A DNA stretch of 64,000 nucleotides from Pipra filicauda (Eukaryota > Chordata > Aves > Passeriformes > Pipridae). Position numbers and translations under genes: made by a program. Positions within the stretch are counted from its first letter, which is position 1, and every line of letters starts with the position of its first letter. Under the pieces are notes generated by a model. It had not been told where the DNA came from, ran no database searches, and saw nothing but the letters and a program-made list of their open reading frames with translations. Of the stretch, positions 49,333 to 62,274 are shown piece by piece. Location: positions 248,001 through 312,000 of the forward strand of contig NW_024104510.1 of assembly GCF_003945595.2 (NCBI RefSeq). Reading direction: 5' to 3'.

Positions 49333-52300
49333 GTGAGTGAGCCTGTCCGCATTTTCCTCCTCCCCTTCTCCAGTAGTTTACTTTTGTTTAATCTGATTTC
49401 CTTTAACTACCTTTAATATCATTAGCAGTTTTATGTGCTACTTTGAAACTGTTTTGCAAATCCAAACCGTCGCATACAAACTTAATTGCTTGATTTGCAA
49501 AATATATCTCTGCTTCTCTGTAAAGAATTTCTCTCTGTGACCACTGGAGAGTACCCTTCAGGCTGGCTTCCCATTCTCCAGCTGGAAGATTGGCAGACAC
49601 AGGGGCTGTTCTTAAGGCACCTCAGATATTGCAGAGCCTTTACGGTCGCTTTGGCTTTTTAAAAAGCAAAATCTAAGTGTAGCTTTTCTGTTTTCCAAGA
49701 TCAGTGTGTGGATGGGCTGGGCATTCAGCAGTGGTGAATAGGGGCCTAGGGGGAAAGACGTGGGTAAAGGACTCTGCTGAACATGGTGGGATCACTGCCA
49801 TCGCCCCACCTCCAGTGTAATCCACTATTACCTTGTCTAATAAATATTTCAGCTCCTGCTAGAAATCTGCCATTTCAATGAGCTGCTAACCCCTGTTTAG
49901 ATACCTTGAGTGAGCAGTTCACTATTACCGTGGAGTATAAAAAAAATCTATTTAATTTCTGAAAAGAGAGAGTAAAGGAGTGTAGAAGGGTACCCTTTAC
50001 AAAGGGCACAGACATCAAATCCTGGCCCCAGTCTTTCCAGGAGGAACAGGCTCTGATATTTCTGACAGGGTGCAATATTCAGGTACTTTGTTGCATGCTA
50101 CAGCTCTGCTTGTTGCAGCTGCATGTACTGCATGGAGCTTGCTCTTCTGCTCTGATGCAAGTGTTTCCTTTCTGAAAGCAAAGACATTGGAGTTGGAAAT
50201 ACAGAGGAAACTTACGGTTTCTGAATAATTTTACACTGTTTGAAGTGATGTAGTGAGACTCCTTGGCCTCAAGATGCCCTAAAGCATTAACCTAACTTTA
50301 GAAAATTGTTTTCCCTCTCTAAATCTGAGGGGTAAAAGGAACCAGGTGTAAAGCAGCTTGGCCTGGCTGTGTTGCCTAATCCCATGGATGGTGACTAGAT
50401 GCTGTGTCTACCTACCGTTCCAGCACAGCAAGGAGCATTTTGGAGGCTGGGGCTTATTTTGAAGCTGCCTGAGACACGGTGATGAGTCCTGGTAGGCAGA
50501 GGGAGCCTGGGTGCGTGATTTAACAGGGCAGGAATGCAGCCGTTCCATGAAAGATCAAAAGACAATTTGGCAGGAGCTCCCCATTGCTCTTGGGGCTGAG
50601 CCATAAGCTGGGCCCCTGGCTTGGAGGTGGCTTACACTGACTGTGCTGGAGGGGTCTCCTGCATGCCACCAGCCACAGACAGGGTCATTCATGCAGCTCC
50701 TCCAACATGTCACCAGAGACATCCGGTGCTTCCAGATCACTGTGCTGCTGCAAACAGCGATGTCGTCTGGGTGTTGGGTGATCAAATGAGAAATATTCCT
50801 GATGTCAGCCCCAAACCTTTCTTGAGACCCTTGGGTCAGTACTGTGTCATGTACAAGGGAATGGTGCAGTCACTGAGAGGGTAAGGAAGCCTTCTTCACT
50901 CTGGTGTCAGACCCTCACAGCTTGTGCTGGTGGTGCTCCTGAGGACCAAGCCCATGATTTCATCACCCAGGAGGTATACTGTCTTCTTCAGCACCCCACA
51001 GGTGAGGCCATCCATTGCACCAGCCACAGAGCAAAGACAGAGAGGGATGGGCAACCATCTAGTTCCATGTCTGCCATCCCTGTTCTTCTTTGTTATTTTA
51101 GTGCACAGAAAAGAGCTTTGAGGGGGATTGATTACAACACATTGAGTTTGGCTTTGCTGACACATTAAGGGAGCTCTCTTTTGGCCACTCAGCTGATTTG
51201 GTAATGTGTTTTTTCTCCTGATACCTGGCTTGTTCACGAGACCCATCTCTTCATCTGGAAATCATCTGGAATGGAAGCAATGAAGTGAATTGCTATCTTT
51301 TCACTCATTTTAGCTTTTAAGTGTGATAGGCAAAACCAGATGGATTGTTTAAAGAAGCATCCAGACATTTCAAAAGTGCTTTCTTGGTCCACCATCATTA
51401 GGGCCTTGGTGATTTCTTTTCTCTCCTTCAGCCACTCTCAAAAGTTTTTTGATGGGACAATTTAATAATACAGAACTTCTGTTTGTCCTTCAGAATGGAA
51501 GGGTCAGAAAATGCAAACTAGCTGTGATGTTTTATGGAAGATGGGGGAAGTGTTTTTCATCTGGTTAGACCAAGATTGTGTGTGGCTCTGCTGATGGAGA
51601 TGATAGTGTGTTTCCACAAGAACCCTTCTAATTTTGCCATTGAAGGACTTCCCTGAAATGCTTCATGGCCTTTCTGAAGTCCGGGACCACCATCTATGTT
51701 TTGCTCTAGCAAACCTTAGTTAGTCCTTACTGCAGGATCACTGCAGGAGTGGGCAGAATGACAGAGCTTATTGAATCTCCTTTGTGCTACTCCAAGTGAC
51801 CAGCTGAGGATCCCGCTGCAAATCAGCCCAAGTTAAGTGGTTTATTGAAGACAGCACAGGTAACTTCAGAAAACCCTTTGTCTTTCAGGTGTATGCATTT
51901 GGGTAACTTAATTGTTTTTTATTTTTTAAAGTATGTTTTGTATGGAAGGCAAAGGAAAAATAAAGGTAGTAGATAAGGATGTTCGGTGCTTTTCTGTTTG
52001 GGTTTGTTGATTGGTTTTAGTTGTGGGGGTTTTTGTTGCCATTAGAATCCATGCTTTTAGGGTGAGATGGACTCTCTGCAGACCAAGGAAAACAGTTTGA
52101 ATTTCCTGTCCCTTCTTCCAGACCAGCAAACTGCACCCTTTATTTGCAGGGTGGGAGTGTCCAGGAATAGAGACTTGTTAATAGATCTCTGTCCCTTCCT
52201 GCTTGTTGTTTTTCAGGGGATTAGCTCCTCTGTTCTCTCTCTGCTTTCTGAATAGGCAGGGGGAGAAATAGAGAAAAACATGCCTGAAAGGGATAGAAAA

Positions 52301-52741
52301 CTAATGTGAGGAGCTAGAATAAGACAGGAGGAAATCTTCATAGATAAATCTCCTAGGGAGAAAGATTTTATCTTTCTTATTGAAGAATTTATCACAATAC
52401 TGCTATTTAATATAACTCCTGCTCATCGAGCTGCTTACGTCACTTGTCAGCTTTGCCTCAGTTGCAGCAAAATGAAAGATTAAGAAAAAAACTATCTGGG
52501 GTGTGCGTACCAAGACAAACATCTCTGGGTCTGAATCAATGATCCTTATTTCCTTGAGCCAAAACTGGGCAGAGAGAGTTTGTCTGGGCTGTTCCTCTTG
52601 TCTGAGCCAGTATAGGCCATACCTATGTTACCATCTGGGAACACCACATCAGCTCAAATTAATTCAACAGACTGAAATATTAAGGAAAAGCTTTGTGCAT
52701 CTGCAGTTTTGGTGCTGTTGCTTCCTCTCCTAACATCATGG
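49333..52741. other. intron-like stretch, no gene seen
   Basis: Start of the presumed intron after exon C. No exon, island or recognisable element. The frames across 50395-51246 on the minus strand have no domain. Confidence 0.6.
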
Positions 52742-53030
52742 CCAGGCTTTGCGAACGAAGATCTGGGAAAGGCTCTATCCACATTTGTTACATGCTGATG
52801 AGGCCAATACGAGATAGACATGTCTGGTTGCAAAAGGCACAGCAGAGGGACTCCTTAGGTGGTATATTCTGCAAGGCACGATTCTTTCTGCGTTGTCTTT
52901 TCTCCTCGAGGGTGATCCTGCGGGCGTTCTCAAAGGAAGCAGCAGCGTTATAGATGGTGTGTCTCCAGGCCTCCCGATTGGAGGCCAGAGTAGACCAGTC
53001 ATGTTGATCGATATGGCCGTCCTAACAGAG
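52742..53030 (-). mobile_element. non-LTR retrotransposon fragment, pol C-terminal end
   Basis: On the minus strand, 76 codons are open from 53018 to a TAA at 52790-52788. The peptide starts GHIDQHDWSTLASNREAWR, continues with a Lys/Arg-rich helix (ARRITLEEKRQRRKNRALQ) and ends in a Cys cluster (CCAFCNQTC) followed by SRIGL. The W-x-x-LA...NR-x-x-W pattern and the final Cys cluster plus SRIGL are typical of the C-terminus of some non-LTR retrotransposon polymerases. I cannot assign the clade from this piece alone. It is much better preserved than the adjacent CR1 relic: it is intact in frame and keeps about 12 CpGs in 290 bases. The reverse-transcriptase core is absent. Confidence 0.65.
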
Positions 53031-53119
53031 ATGACAGATTACTCCTTCCCTCTGTGCACCACAGTTCTGGATGTCTCAGTAATAACACTTTCTTTCTCCT
53101 CCCTCTCTTCTCTTTAGCA

Positions 53120-53990
53120 TAGAAAACTCATCCCTCACCCCAGTTTCAGAAGCTGTGGCCTTCTAGATGTCTGACCAGCCTGCGCTGATTCAATCTGAAT
53201 GAAGTCCAGCTGGATCACATCTTTACTGAGCTGTGGTACCCAAATCTGGGCATTGCATTCAAGATTAGGCTTCTGTCAGTGCTGAGTAAAATGAAATGAT
53301 GGTTTCACAGATCCTGCAGACTATACTCACCTCACTTGTACCAGGGTATTAGCTTTTCTTGCATATAATGTAGCACTGTGGAATTACGTTTGGTTTGCAG
53401 TCCACAGTATCTGAAAAGTCTTTCCTAGCTGTCACTTGGATAGTTTTTCCCCATTCTTCATTCATGAGATTGTTCTTGCCCAGGTCTGGTAGCTTGTGTG
53501 CACCTCTACTGAATTGTACATCTGTTTTTTCAAACATGTATGAATCATTCTGTATCTAAAATTTACTTCCCAGCCTGCTTCCAGTCCCTCATACCTGGAG
53601 TAAACTTAATGGACTGTCAGTAAACTTTATAAGATCAATCTCTCTGCAACCATCCAGGTCATTTAGTGAAAACCTAGAGCTGTACCAGACTGGGGAAGGG
53701 CCCACACAGAACTTTCTTTAATACATCTGTCCCTTCTGATTGCGAACAACCGATGAATTTTCTCAGTGTGTGGTTTTCCAGTCAGTTTGGCATACACTTC
53801 ATAATCATCTGTATCCTGCTTCCCAAACATACTTATAAAAATAGCACATGAAACAGTGTCAGAAGCGTTTCTATAATTGAGATATAACAACTTGCATTTT
53901 CTGTCTATCCAGAAATGTTGCTCTCTCATGGCAAGAAATTGAGTGGGCACGACTTACTCATGGTAGATCCAAGTTTCCAGTTAGTCCTCC
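53120..53990 (-). mobile_element. ancient CR1-type LINE relic, reverse-transcriptase region
   Basis: Read on the minus strand, the segment preserves broken CR1 reverse-transcriptase blocks in the expected order. YLNYRNASDTV (53852-53884) stands for the YLDFxKAFDTV block. LPQSGTALGF (about 53666-53695) stands for PQGSVLGP. SLNDLDG (about 53651-53672, after a frameshift) stands for the INDLD block. LIKFTDS (about 53614-53634) stands for LxKFADD, so the catalytic AspAsp pair has become Asp-Ser. Further stops and frameshifts follow towards 53120. The copy is dead and old. The boundaries are approximate, and neither the 5' end nor the 3' tail was recognised. Confidence 0.75.
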
Positions 53991-55377
53991 TCATCTGGTG
54001 TTAGCAGCTCACATACAGATGGTTAGTTCCAGGATCTGAAAGGGAAGGCGACGGGTTTGTCATTGTCTTGCTCTCCTACTCTGATAGCATATGTTTTCTT
54101 TTCTATTTTTCAAATTGAACATTACATTTTGTTCCTCAGCCTCTGATGTCTTACCCATCCTTCATAAGGTCTTAAGGACACCTGCTGATGGCTTTAGGAC
54201 TTTGATGACCAGGTCTTTAAAGTTTTGTTGACTAAACTCTGAAGTATAAATGAGCTGATCTATGCAGTCAAAATGAATTATTGCTCTTTTCTAGAGATGA
54301 CCCATTCCACCAAAATTGCTTTTTATAGAAGGAAAAAGACTAAAGTAATATCCTACAATGAATTATTTTTTTATTTCTCCTGTATGGAGGTTACAGAGGT
54401 CTTCATCTTAAAAAGTTGTGCTCATGACATCATATTAGTACAGATTTGTTAGGAGAAGGGTGTTTTTCAGTGCAAAGGCCAGACAGATTTCATACAGATG
54501 TCTGTTCATAGAGTCAGTTGAACAAATGCTATTGAGGTTTTCTCTCCAGCACTAACTATTGGAGTCCAGTGTCCAGCACAGACATTAACCTCCTTGCCAA
54601 CCTGCTTAAGAAAATCTCATTACTGCTGGAAGAGTTGCACTCTGGCTTTGAGAGACCCATAGAAGGGGACTGAATTTCATGTGGTGTTTTAAGCCTTCCT
54701 CTTGGCTTTGTGTTCAGGTTCATTATTCTTTATAATGTTTATTCTGTTTTGTTAATCCATAGAAGCCAAGAGTAACTGCACTGCCAAAGTGTTTGCATAT
54801 GTTAGGGCATATAGGATTTCATTTATTTTGAAAATGGACTGTTAAAATGGATTGTGTGTGGGTGCCAATGTTTATTGCTTGTGATAACTCAAGGATGGAA
54901 ATCCTTTGCAATTTTACTCAGAAGGTCAGAAAAAGTTATTGGGCAACTTGGAGGGAAGGGTGCCTCTGCTTTTCTATGTAGGCATATGTAGGTGTTGCAA
55001 ATAAAAGAAACAATTAAAGGTAACAAGTAATAATAATCAGAAAGAAGTGTCGATGCAGAGCTGGAAGAGAGAAAGTAGAGCAAAAATAAATATTTAGCAA
55101 CATTCATCAATTGACAATTGAATGCTACCAGGCATAAGAACATTTAAGGCTCTTTTCAGCTGTCGGTTCAGCTACTGCATAATTTTTAGCATGTGAGTAA
55201 TCCCATCAGGGTAGGCATGGTCTTAAGCCTTGATAGGATAGGGCCCCCAGGTCATTGTACGGCTGTCTATTCAAGGTGGCAGAATACGGTTTCAAGACAA
55301 GCGTGCCTGTGTGGGCGTTAGGAAATTCTGCTTCTGTGACAGTCTGCCTGCCAGTCTGCCTCTGATTTTTTTTCTTA

Positions 55378-55394
55378 TAATATTATTATTATTC
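55378..55394 (+). repeat. (ATT)n simple repeat
   Basis: Five to six ATT units in a T-rich context. Confidence 0.85.
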
Positions 55395-58300
55395 TGTTCG
55401 TAACAAAAAAAAATTACTAACTGAGCTTGATGTTCTTAGCTGCCAAGTTTATTAATCTGTGGATTTACAGATCAGTCTGGTAACTTGAAATGTGCAAAAT
55501 CACACAGGATGAAGAATTTCTCTCCCTCCATTCCTAACAATTGCCACCCCCGATTTTTTTATTTCAATGAAAGTTTTTTTTTTTTTCCCTTTGACCGTGT
55601 GTTTTTGTTCAAGGATCTGATAATTACATGCTTGGGGATGACGGCTTTTCAAAAGCATCTTTCCCAGCGATTTTCAACTGGAGATGTGGATAAAAATATC
55701 TCCCCAATTTTTTAACAGAAATGTTTTCAGTAATGTGTAATTATGAGCTCTGCCTTCATTCAATTCATCCTGGAAGAATTTGCTTCACAGGAAAATTTGT
55801 TTCCTAGCTGCTGTAGATGCCAGCATAGTTGGCAGCTGCAGGTTTTGTGGGGAGGAGGGAAAAGAAAGGCCCAGAAATTAAAATTACTGTGAAGTAAATT
55901 GATCTCAACACCTGGAAACCATGAAAAGATGGAATCTCATACTTTTTTTGTTTAATCATTGTTAAACTACTTTGCATGTCAGTCCCAAAATGGCCCTGTA
56001 AATTATTTAGTGTAGCTGTGAGATGAAGAGATGATCCACTTAATCACACCTCATAACTGATCTGTTTTCTTATTGTGCAGGTTCGTGAAATCATGTTAGC
56101 AAGGTGGAAAGAGTTGTGGTTTTCTTCCCAGCAGTACTCTAACTTCTAACCTCAATATATAACTAACACTCATGTGGTTCATTGTAATGAAGCTTGAAGT
56201 TAGGAACTGGCTCAGGTTTTGGGAGAACAGTTGGTGAGAAGGGCTGTGGAGCAGTTACAAAGAGCATCAACGTGCTTTTGTCCTAGGAGGCAAGAACTTC
56301 TGTTGGTAAGAGTAAGATCTGGCTCCCTGCTGCCCAGGTGTGTGGATAAAAACAGGATTTGCTGCATTCTTCTGCTTCGTTGCATCCTCATTTTCCCCAA
56401 AGGAGTGATGTAGGTCTCTGATCTGGTGTGTGCTTCTGTTTTGGAGGTTATATGCCAAGTTGTCTGCAGATATTGAGCAAATTGACTTGCTTGATATCCC
56501 AAATAATTCTTCCCTCCCAGTTTCTGTCTGTCCTCATAGCTCTCTGTGCCTGGGGAGCCCAGAGGTCCAGCACACCCATCCTCTGCCCTGCGGGAGCTGT
56601 TACCCCAGGCTGAGAGGGTGGGATGGCACTGCTCCAGTCAGCACCTTTTCCCAGCCAAATAGCTGAGCTAAGTCGTGGATCTGCTCTCGTGTCTTTGAGA
56701 AACCATGTGCATGACTGTACAAATGATGAAAGTCTGAGCCAAACCTCTAACAGTCCCCACTGTTGTTCCACCAGCCTTGGTGGAGTTTTCCCAGCAGTGG
56801 ATCTGCTTCTCCATGAGATCTCAGTGGAGATACCCTCTTTGCCCACTCTGGGCATGATGGCTGATCCGTACGGGGTCCTTACTGGAGTGAACAGTTCAGC
56901 CTGAAATGTGAGAGACGTGGCCTGCTCCTGCCCCAGTGATTTATAGAGGATAATGTCATTGTGGAATGTGGTGCCGTTTGGGTAGGATTAAACTCTTGGC
57001 ATAAGATGAAGGTATGTGTTTTGCTAAAGGTCTTTTTTTCAGTAATGTGATGCATTTCCCATATAACCTACTGTGTAAACAGATCATGTTCCTTCCTGCC
57101 ATGAGCTGCTGTGCTCTGTTGCTCGTGCTGCCAGAGTGCCTTGAACCTGCAGCCTGTGGGAGCAGGGGGGCATCTCGGGGCACATTCTCGGCAGGTTCAC
57201 CCTCAGCTGACCCCTCTGCAGCATGTAATGAAACCATGTGTGCATGTGAGTGTGAGGTAGGAAAGGACTAGATGGGGTCCTGAGGTAGATATACCTGAAA
57301 TATCAGGAGATCAGTGGGAAGATGCTCAGGTATGTATAGATCTGGATCGGACAGCCCAGGTGACTTGTAAACTCCCAGGTGACCTGTGGAGTTAAAATCA
57401 GGGTGAAGTTAGAAGAGCGCTGAAACAGAGGGTACATGGCTCATTTCTTCCTATTTTGCACCAAAATCAGGTGTTACCCTGTGGTCCATGGCTCCCTTGC
57501 CTGTCCCTGCAATTCCCTGCTCCTTGCTGCTGTAGCTGGGCTATGCGAGGTGACTGCTGCCATCAGGGTGGTGGCAAATATTACTCATCTCCCAGCTGGC
57601 TGCGGAGGCAGTCGGGATACCTGCTGTGATTTGTGAGGCTGGGCAAGAGGCATGAGGCAACAGAGAAAATTTTGTTATTCTTAGTAATAATAACTTAAAA
57701 AAAGAATCAGAGCAACTCCTCTTCCCCCTTGTGTTTCAGTTTGCCCCCAGCCTTCCCCACTCAAGCGAGCTTGGCAGAGGCACCCCATCACTTAGAGGTG
57801 GAATAAGCATTCACCTTGCAGGAATTGGAGAACAAAACGTTTGGAAGCTGTGGTGGAGGCGGGCAAGTGGAGCTCCTCTGGCTTTCCCTGCTTTCTAAAG
57901 GTCCCTTTATCATTCAGCAGCCGGCTCGAGCAGCACCATGAGCTATAATAGGCAATTAGCTCCTGGCAGATTTATGTGACACCGTGTTTTATAAGCAAAC
58001 AATCATGTGTGTTTAGTCATTAAATGGATCTCCTGTATCTAATGTTCACAGAGACAACCTCTTCCTTCTGGTCTCCCTGAGCACACACTCAGCTCTCTTG
58101 CACCAGTATGGCCCCATAGACATCCATACTTTTGCAAAAGTGATGGAAATGTATCATTGGCAGCTGAGCTGCCTTTGGTTCTGGCATGCACTGGCAAGAG
58201 GTAAGCGCTTGGCAATATCTGCTCTCAGAAACATCCAGACTCCATCTGAAGGTTAGCATGATGGGAACAGGAGATACTTGGTGCGGGGATGTTTCCCTAC

Positions 58301-61300
58301 AATCCTGAAGAGGTGGGGGGCTGGGCAGGCACTTGCACAGCACCCTGCTGAGTGCTTGTATCCAAGTGGTTGCAACGTTCCCCAGACATCTAGAGGTTTG
58401 AAAAGTAGTCAGTTTTAGTATTCATAGTTAATTTTAGATATACCTGCGCATGCTGCTCTTCCACACATCTATTACACACTCGACGGAACCTGCTGGCTTT
58501 AATTTTTATTAGCACAAGCCTTGTTGAATCAAAATTAAGTGGGTATTTGGGAAGCATAATGTGAAGCATTACATTTAATGGTCTGTGTTCCTGTGTGGAG
58601 AAGGGCTGTGACATACGTCTCCTCTCTTCCCAAGACTCTGCGGTCTTTAGCTACACCTGAATTTTCCCCGAGTTTATCGCTACTTCCCATCCTCCGTAAG
58701 CTGTAAAACTCCCAGCTGCGACCTTTCAGGTGTGTGCTGCATCTTTTCAGAGATATGCCCTTGTTCTGGTATAAACGTGCCTGGTCTTGGGTTGTGGTGC
58801 GTGGGGAGAAGGCGGGTTTGGGGGACAGGTGGAGCTGTGCTGCTGGAGCTGCTCAACCCAGCCCAGGGAGAGCTTCTCCTCACCCTGTCTCACCTAGGCT
58901 TGACTTGACCCCCTCCCTTGTTCAAAGGGGAGCAAGCATCTGCCTAGGGCAATGCAAAAATGGTTTTTCCTCAGTCCTTGGCATGAGTCTGCCATGAGCC
59001 AGTCCCTCCAGATTTTGTGATGGCTGGGAGAGCTTGGGCGCTCACCAAACTGTGAGTGCTGTTTTAACCAGTGTCTCTGTTCCCCAACCTGTGGCTCCTT
59101 GTGGCTTGCACCCTGCTCCTGGCTAATCCCAAGCTGCTCCTGTTTGCTCACCAGAATGAGCATCTCTTGTGAGACTTTCAGAGGGTTGCAGAGCACAGCT
59201 TGCAGCAATTTGTTCTGAATTTCACCAGGAGTTTCCATGCCTTTTGGGAATTCTTGTGCTGTCTGTAGTTGAGACTGGGTTCTCCGCCTGCTTTGCGTCA
59301 CCTGTGCAATGTAAAGCAACTGGAAACCAGCACAACAGTTTGCATGAAGGCAGCTATGTAAAACAGCTGGAGTGCATTAATAACTCTGCTGGAGTGGAGT
59401 CTCATCCACCGTTCATACTAAACAGATGTTTGCTTTCATCACAGTGGTGCTCTGCTGATCTTTGGACATCAGCCTGTTTGGAGGATGGGATGTCAGCAGA
59501 GCCTGAAGCCAAGTCAAGGCTTGATGGGAAGCAAGAAGTGGGGCAAAAACAGGAGCAGGACTCGTTGGAAGCAAGATTTAATGGGCAATTCAGGCAAATT
59601 TTTAACAGCTGATTTGATGAGGTCAGGCTGCACCAGTTCCAACATCAAATAACTTTGAAACTTTCATATTTCATCTTGTTGTCCTGCTGAATCTGATATT
59701 CCCTGGCTCTTTGATTTCTCTCCTTCTCCCTCCCTCCTTTCATTTTAAGAGAGGCTCTTGCTTTAACTTTCTTTCGTCTTTTAACTATAAGCTTATTCCA
59801 TCTCTCACACAGCTCCCATGAATCCTCCTGACACAGCTGAGGATAAAAGCAGCCCAGGCGCATACATGGGCCATTGCATAATAGATGGTTTGTGTGTCAG
59901 AGTCTAAAATCTACATATGTTTAGATCAGTCATGAAGTGGGAACATCTGTATATATTCATATATAATGGCTTTTACCACATGAATGAATAATCCAACTCC
60001 CACGATTTGGTATATACTTTTTTTGAAACATTGCTACTTGTCTGAACGTTGAGAGAGAATCACATTTATGGGAATTAAGTCTTAGTAAGGTTTAGCAGAG
60101 CTTCGTGGATAAGCTGAAAACAAGTCTAAATGGGGTGCCGGAAATCTTTCTTTTAAAATAGTTAATGCTGTCTGGAACTTCTTCCTTATTTCTTGACTCC
60201 CACTGGCTTTTAAGCACTTTGCATCAGAATGCAGTGCAAGTCTTGGATAAAGCACCTGATTTGCCACCTACTGCATTGAATGTCTTCTCGCATGATGTCA
60301 CCTTCCAGCAGTACCAGCTGTCTTTGCAGTGCTCCTAAAAGGGGCTCCCAAACCTTGGGGGCTGCACTGCGAGTTGGGGGCTCCAACTGGGGGATCACCC
60401 CATCGCTGGCAAACCTGGTTTTGGGACAAGTTGGTGCACTGGCTCATGGGATGATGGAAAAAGCTGTTGGAGATATGGGCCCCCTTGCTTCAGAGAAAGG
60501 TGGGGACACTCTGCCTCTGCTCTCTGCTGAGTCAGGCTGGTTTGTTCTCCCAGCTCAGTGTGTGTGCAGTGCTGGCCCTGCCCTCGCTGCCCCTGGGGCT
60601 GAGCATGTGTCTGGCTGGGGGCTACACTTGGCCAGGGGTGTCCTGGTTCACCAGACTGCTCTGATTTTTCATAGCTCCTTCTGAAGCCATAGCCTAGTTG
60701 AGATGATAGGATCAGTGAAGTAGCAAACAAGGTCGTGGACACTTTTGATATCTGCTCCTCATAGTTTATTTTACTTTTTTATGCTAGTGCTGGTGGCGTC
60801 CTTTAGGTTTTATCTAAATCTGTTTTCTTGCTTCACTCCTTGATCCCTGGCTCATGCTTCTATTAAATGTTACTGCAGTGAAATGCATCTCTCCTTTTGC
60901 ATGATTTGCCTGGGTTTTTTTGATTTGTTGTTTTATTTTATTTTCTTGTGGTTTGCACGGATTTCCTTATTGCTGTCAGCACTGAGGTTGATTCACACCA
61001 CGTATGGTCCTGCATCAATCTCAGCCACCTCTTGAACTGGCACAGCAAATCTTCCAGATTTGATGCCTCATTTCATTTTCTTGGCCTTTTCCCTGAATCA
61101 GAGCAGGCTTGTAATTGGGAGCAGAGAGAGGGTGCTAACCTGGACAGTGGTGGGGTGACCTTCCTTGCAAAAGCCCTCCTGGGCGGCCCTTGCCCATTCG
61201 TTTTTAAACCCTGGTGGTGCAGGGGTTGCCCATGTCAAACTGATGCTGCTGGAGATCAGCAGGGAAGCAGGATGTGATTCACTGTAAGACGGGACTTTTC

Positions 61301-62255
61301 CGAACTCCTGATCTGAGGAGTTATATTTTCTAGCAGGTTTCCTTAAGATTGGTTTACCATTCTTTAGTTACTTTCCACATTGTATGCTGTAAGTTTAGCA
61401 TAGATGCTAAAACTTTGCACGCGCTCTTGGAAGCATGTAATTTGCTTGTGTAACAAAGACTCTCTTGGAAGTGCTATAGGAGTAAAACAAAGAAAGGTAT
61501 TACACCTTTGGTAAGTCCCTCTTCATAAACGATTGCCAGGCTGAATCTTGGCACAATGTCTTTTTGCCACCTTGTCTTCCCTCTGTGGTGAATCCAGTAG
61601 GTTTTCTGTTATTCTGTCTACTGACTGACACAAGAAATTTGCTCTTGACTATTTACCTGCCGAACTGGGAAAAGTTATCTGGCTGTAGCAAAGCCCAGAA
61701 TTAAAAACTGTTGTTTCAGTTTTTACAAAACTCAGGGATGTCTGATGACAGTTTTTATTACTCCACTTTTATTTCAGAATTCATGCTCTAACTTTCTACT
61801 TCACAGCCATGTATATGTTGGGAAGTGGGTACTCCAGTTTTCCTCTGTTTGAAATTAAGCATCTTTTAACCAGAAAAAGGTAGCTCAGGGAAACCTTGTC
61901 AGTCATTGCTTTTGGTCTCTGCTGCAGAAATATTGATGTATCCTTCTGCTTCATTTGAGGTGGAATCTCAAGCTTTGAGCTATTCAAGATTGCAGAAAAG
62001 ACTTATTATGGACAAAGATTACCTGTTCACTGAACTGGGATTTTTCTTTTCAGCCAATTTCATCCCAAATGGCACCTTCACCTGTTTTGTTTTTTGGGCT
62101 TTTTTTAAGACTGGGTTGTGAATGAGGCATTCAAAATCCAGTCTCTACCCCTGCATAATACAGGTCAGAGTTTAGTGCCCGTGAACCATCCTCTGAATTG
62201 CCTGAGGAGTGACAAATAATTTTTAGAAGGATGACCATCCATCATGACAAGACAC

Positions 62256-62274
62256 TCTGGACACAGTGTCCAGA
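62256..62274. promoter_or_regulatory. perfect inverted repeat, IR3 geometry
   Basis: TCTGGACACAGTGTCCAGA is an exact 8-bp palindrome with a 3-bp spacer. The core TGGACAnnnTGTCCA has the arm spacing of steroid-receptor (NR3C) response elements, although the half-site TGTCCA differs from the consensus TGTTCT. Confidence 0.3.

Noticed and set aside
57240..57290. 'aaaggactagatgggg', resembling a CR1 3' segment
   Set aside because: Only a dozen matching bases, with no following 'aggtcccttccaaccc' or terminal repeat.
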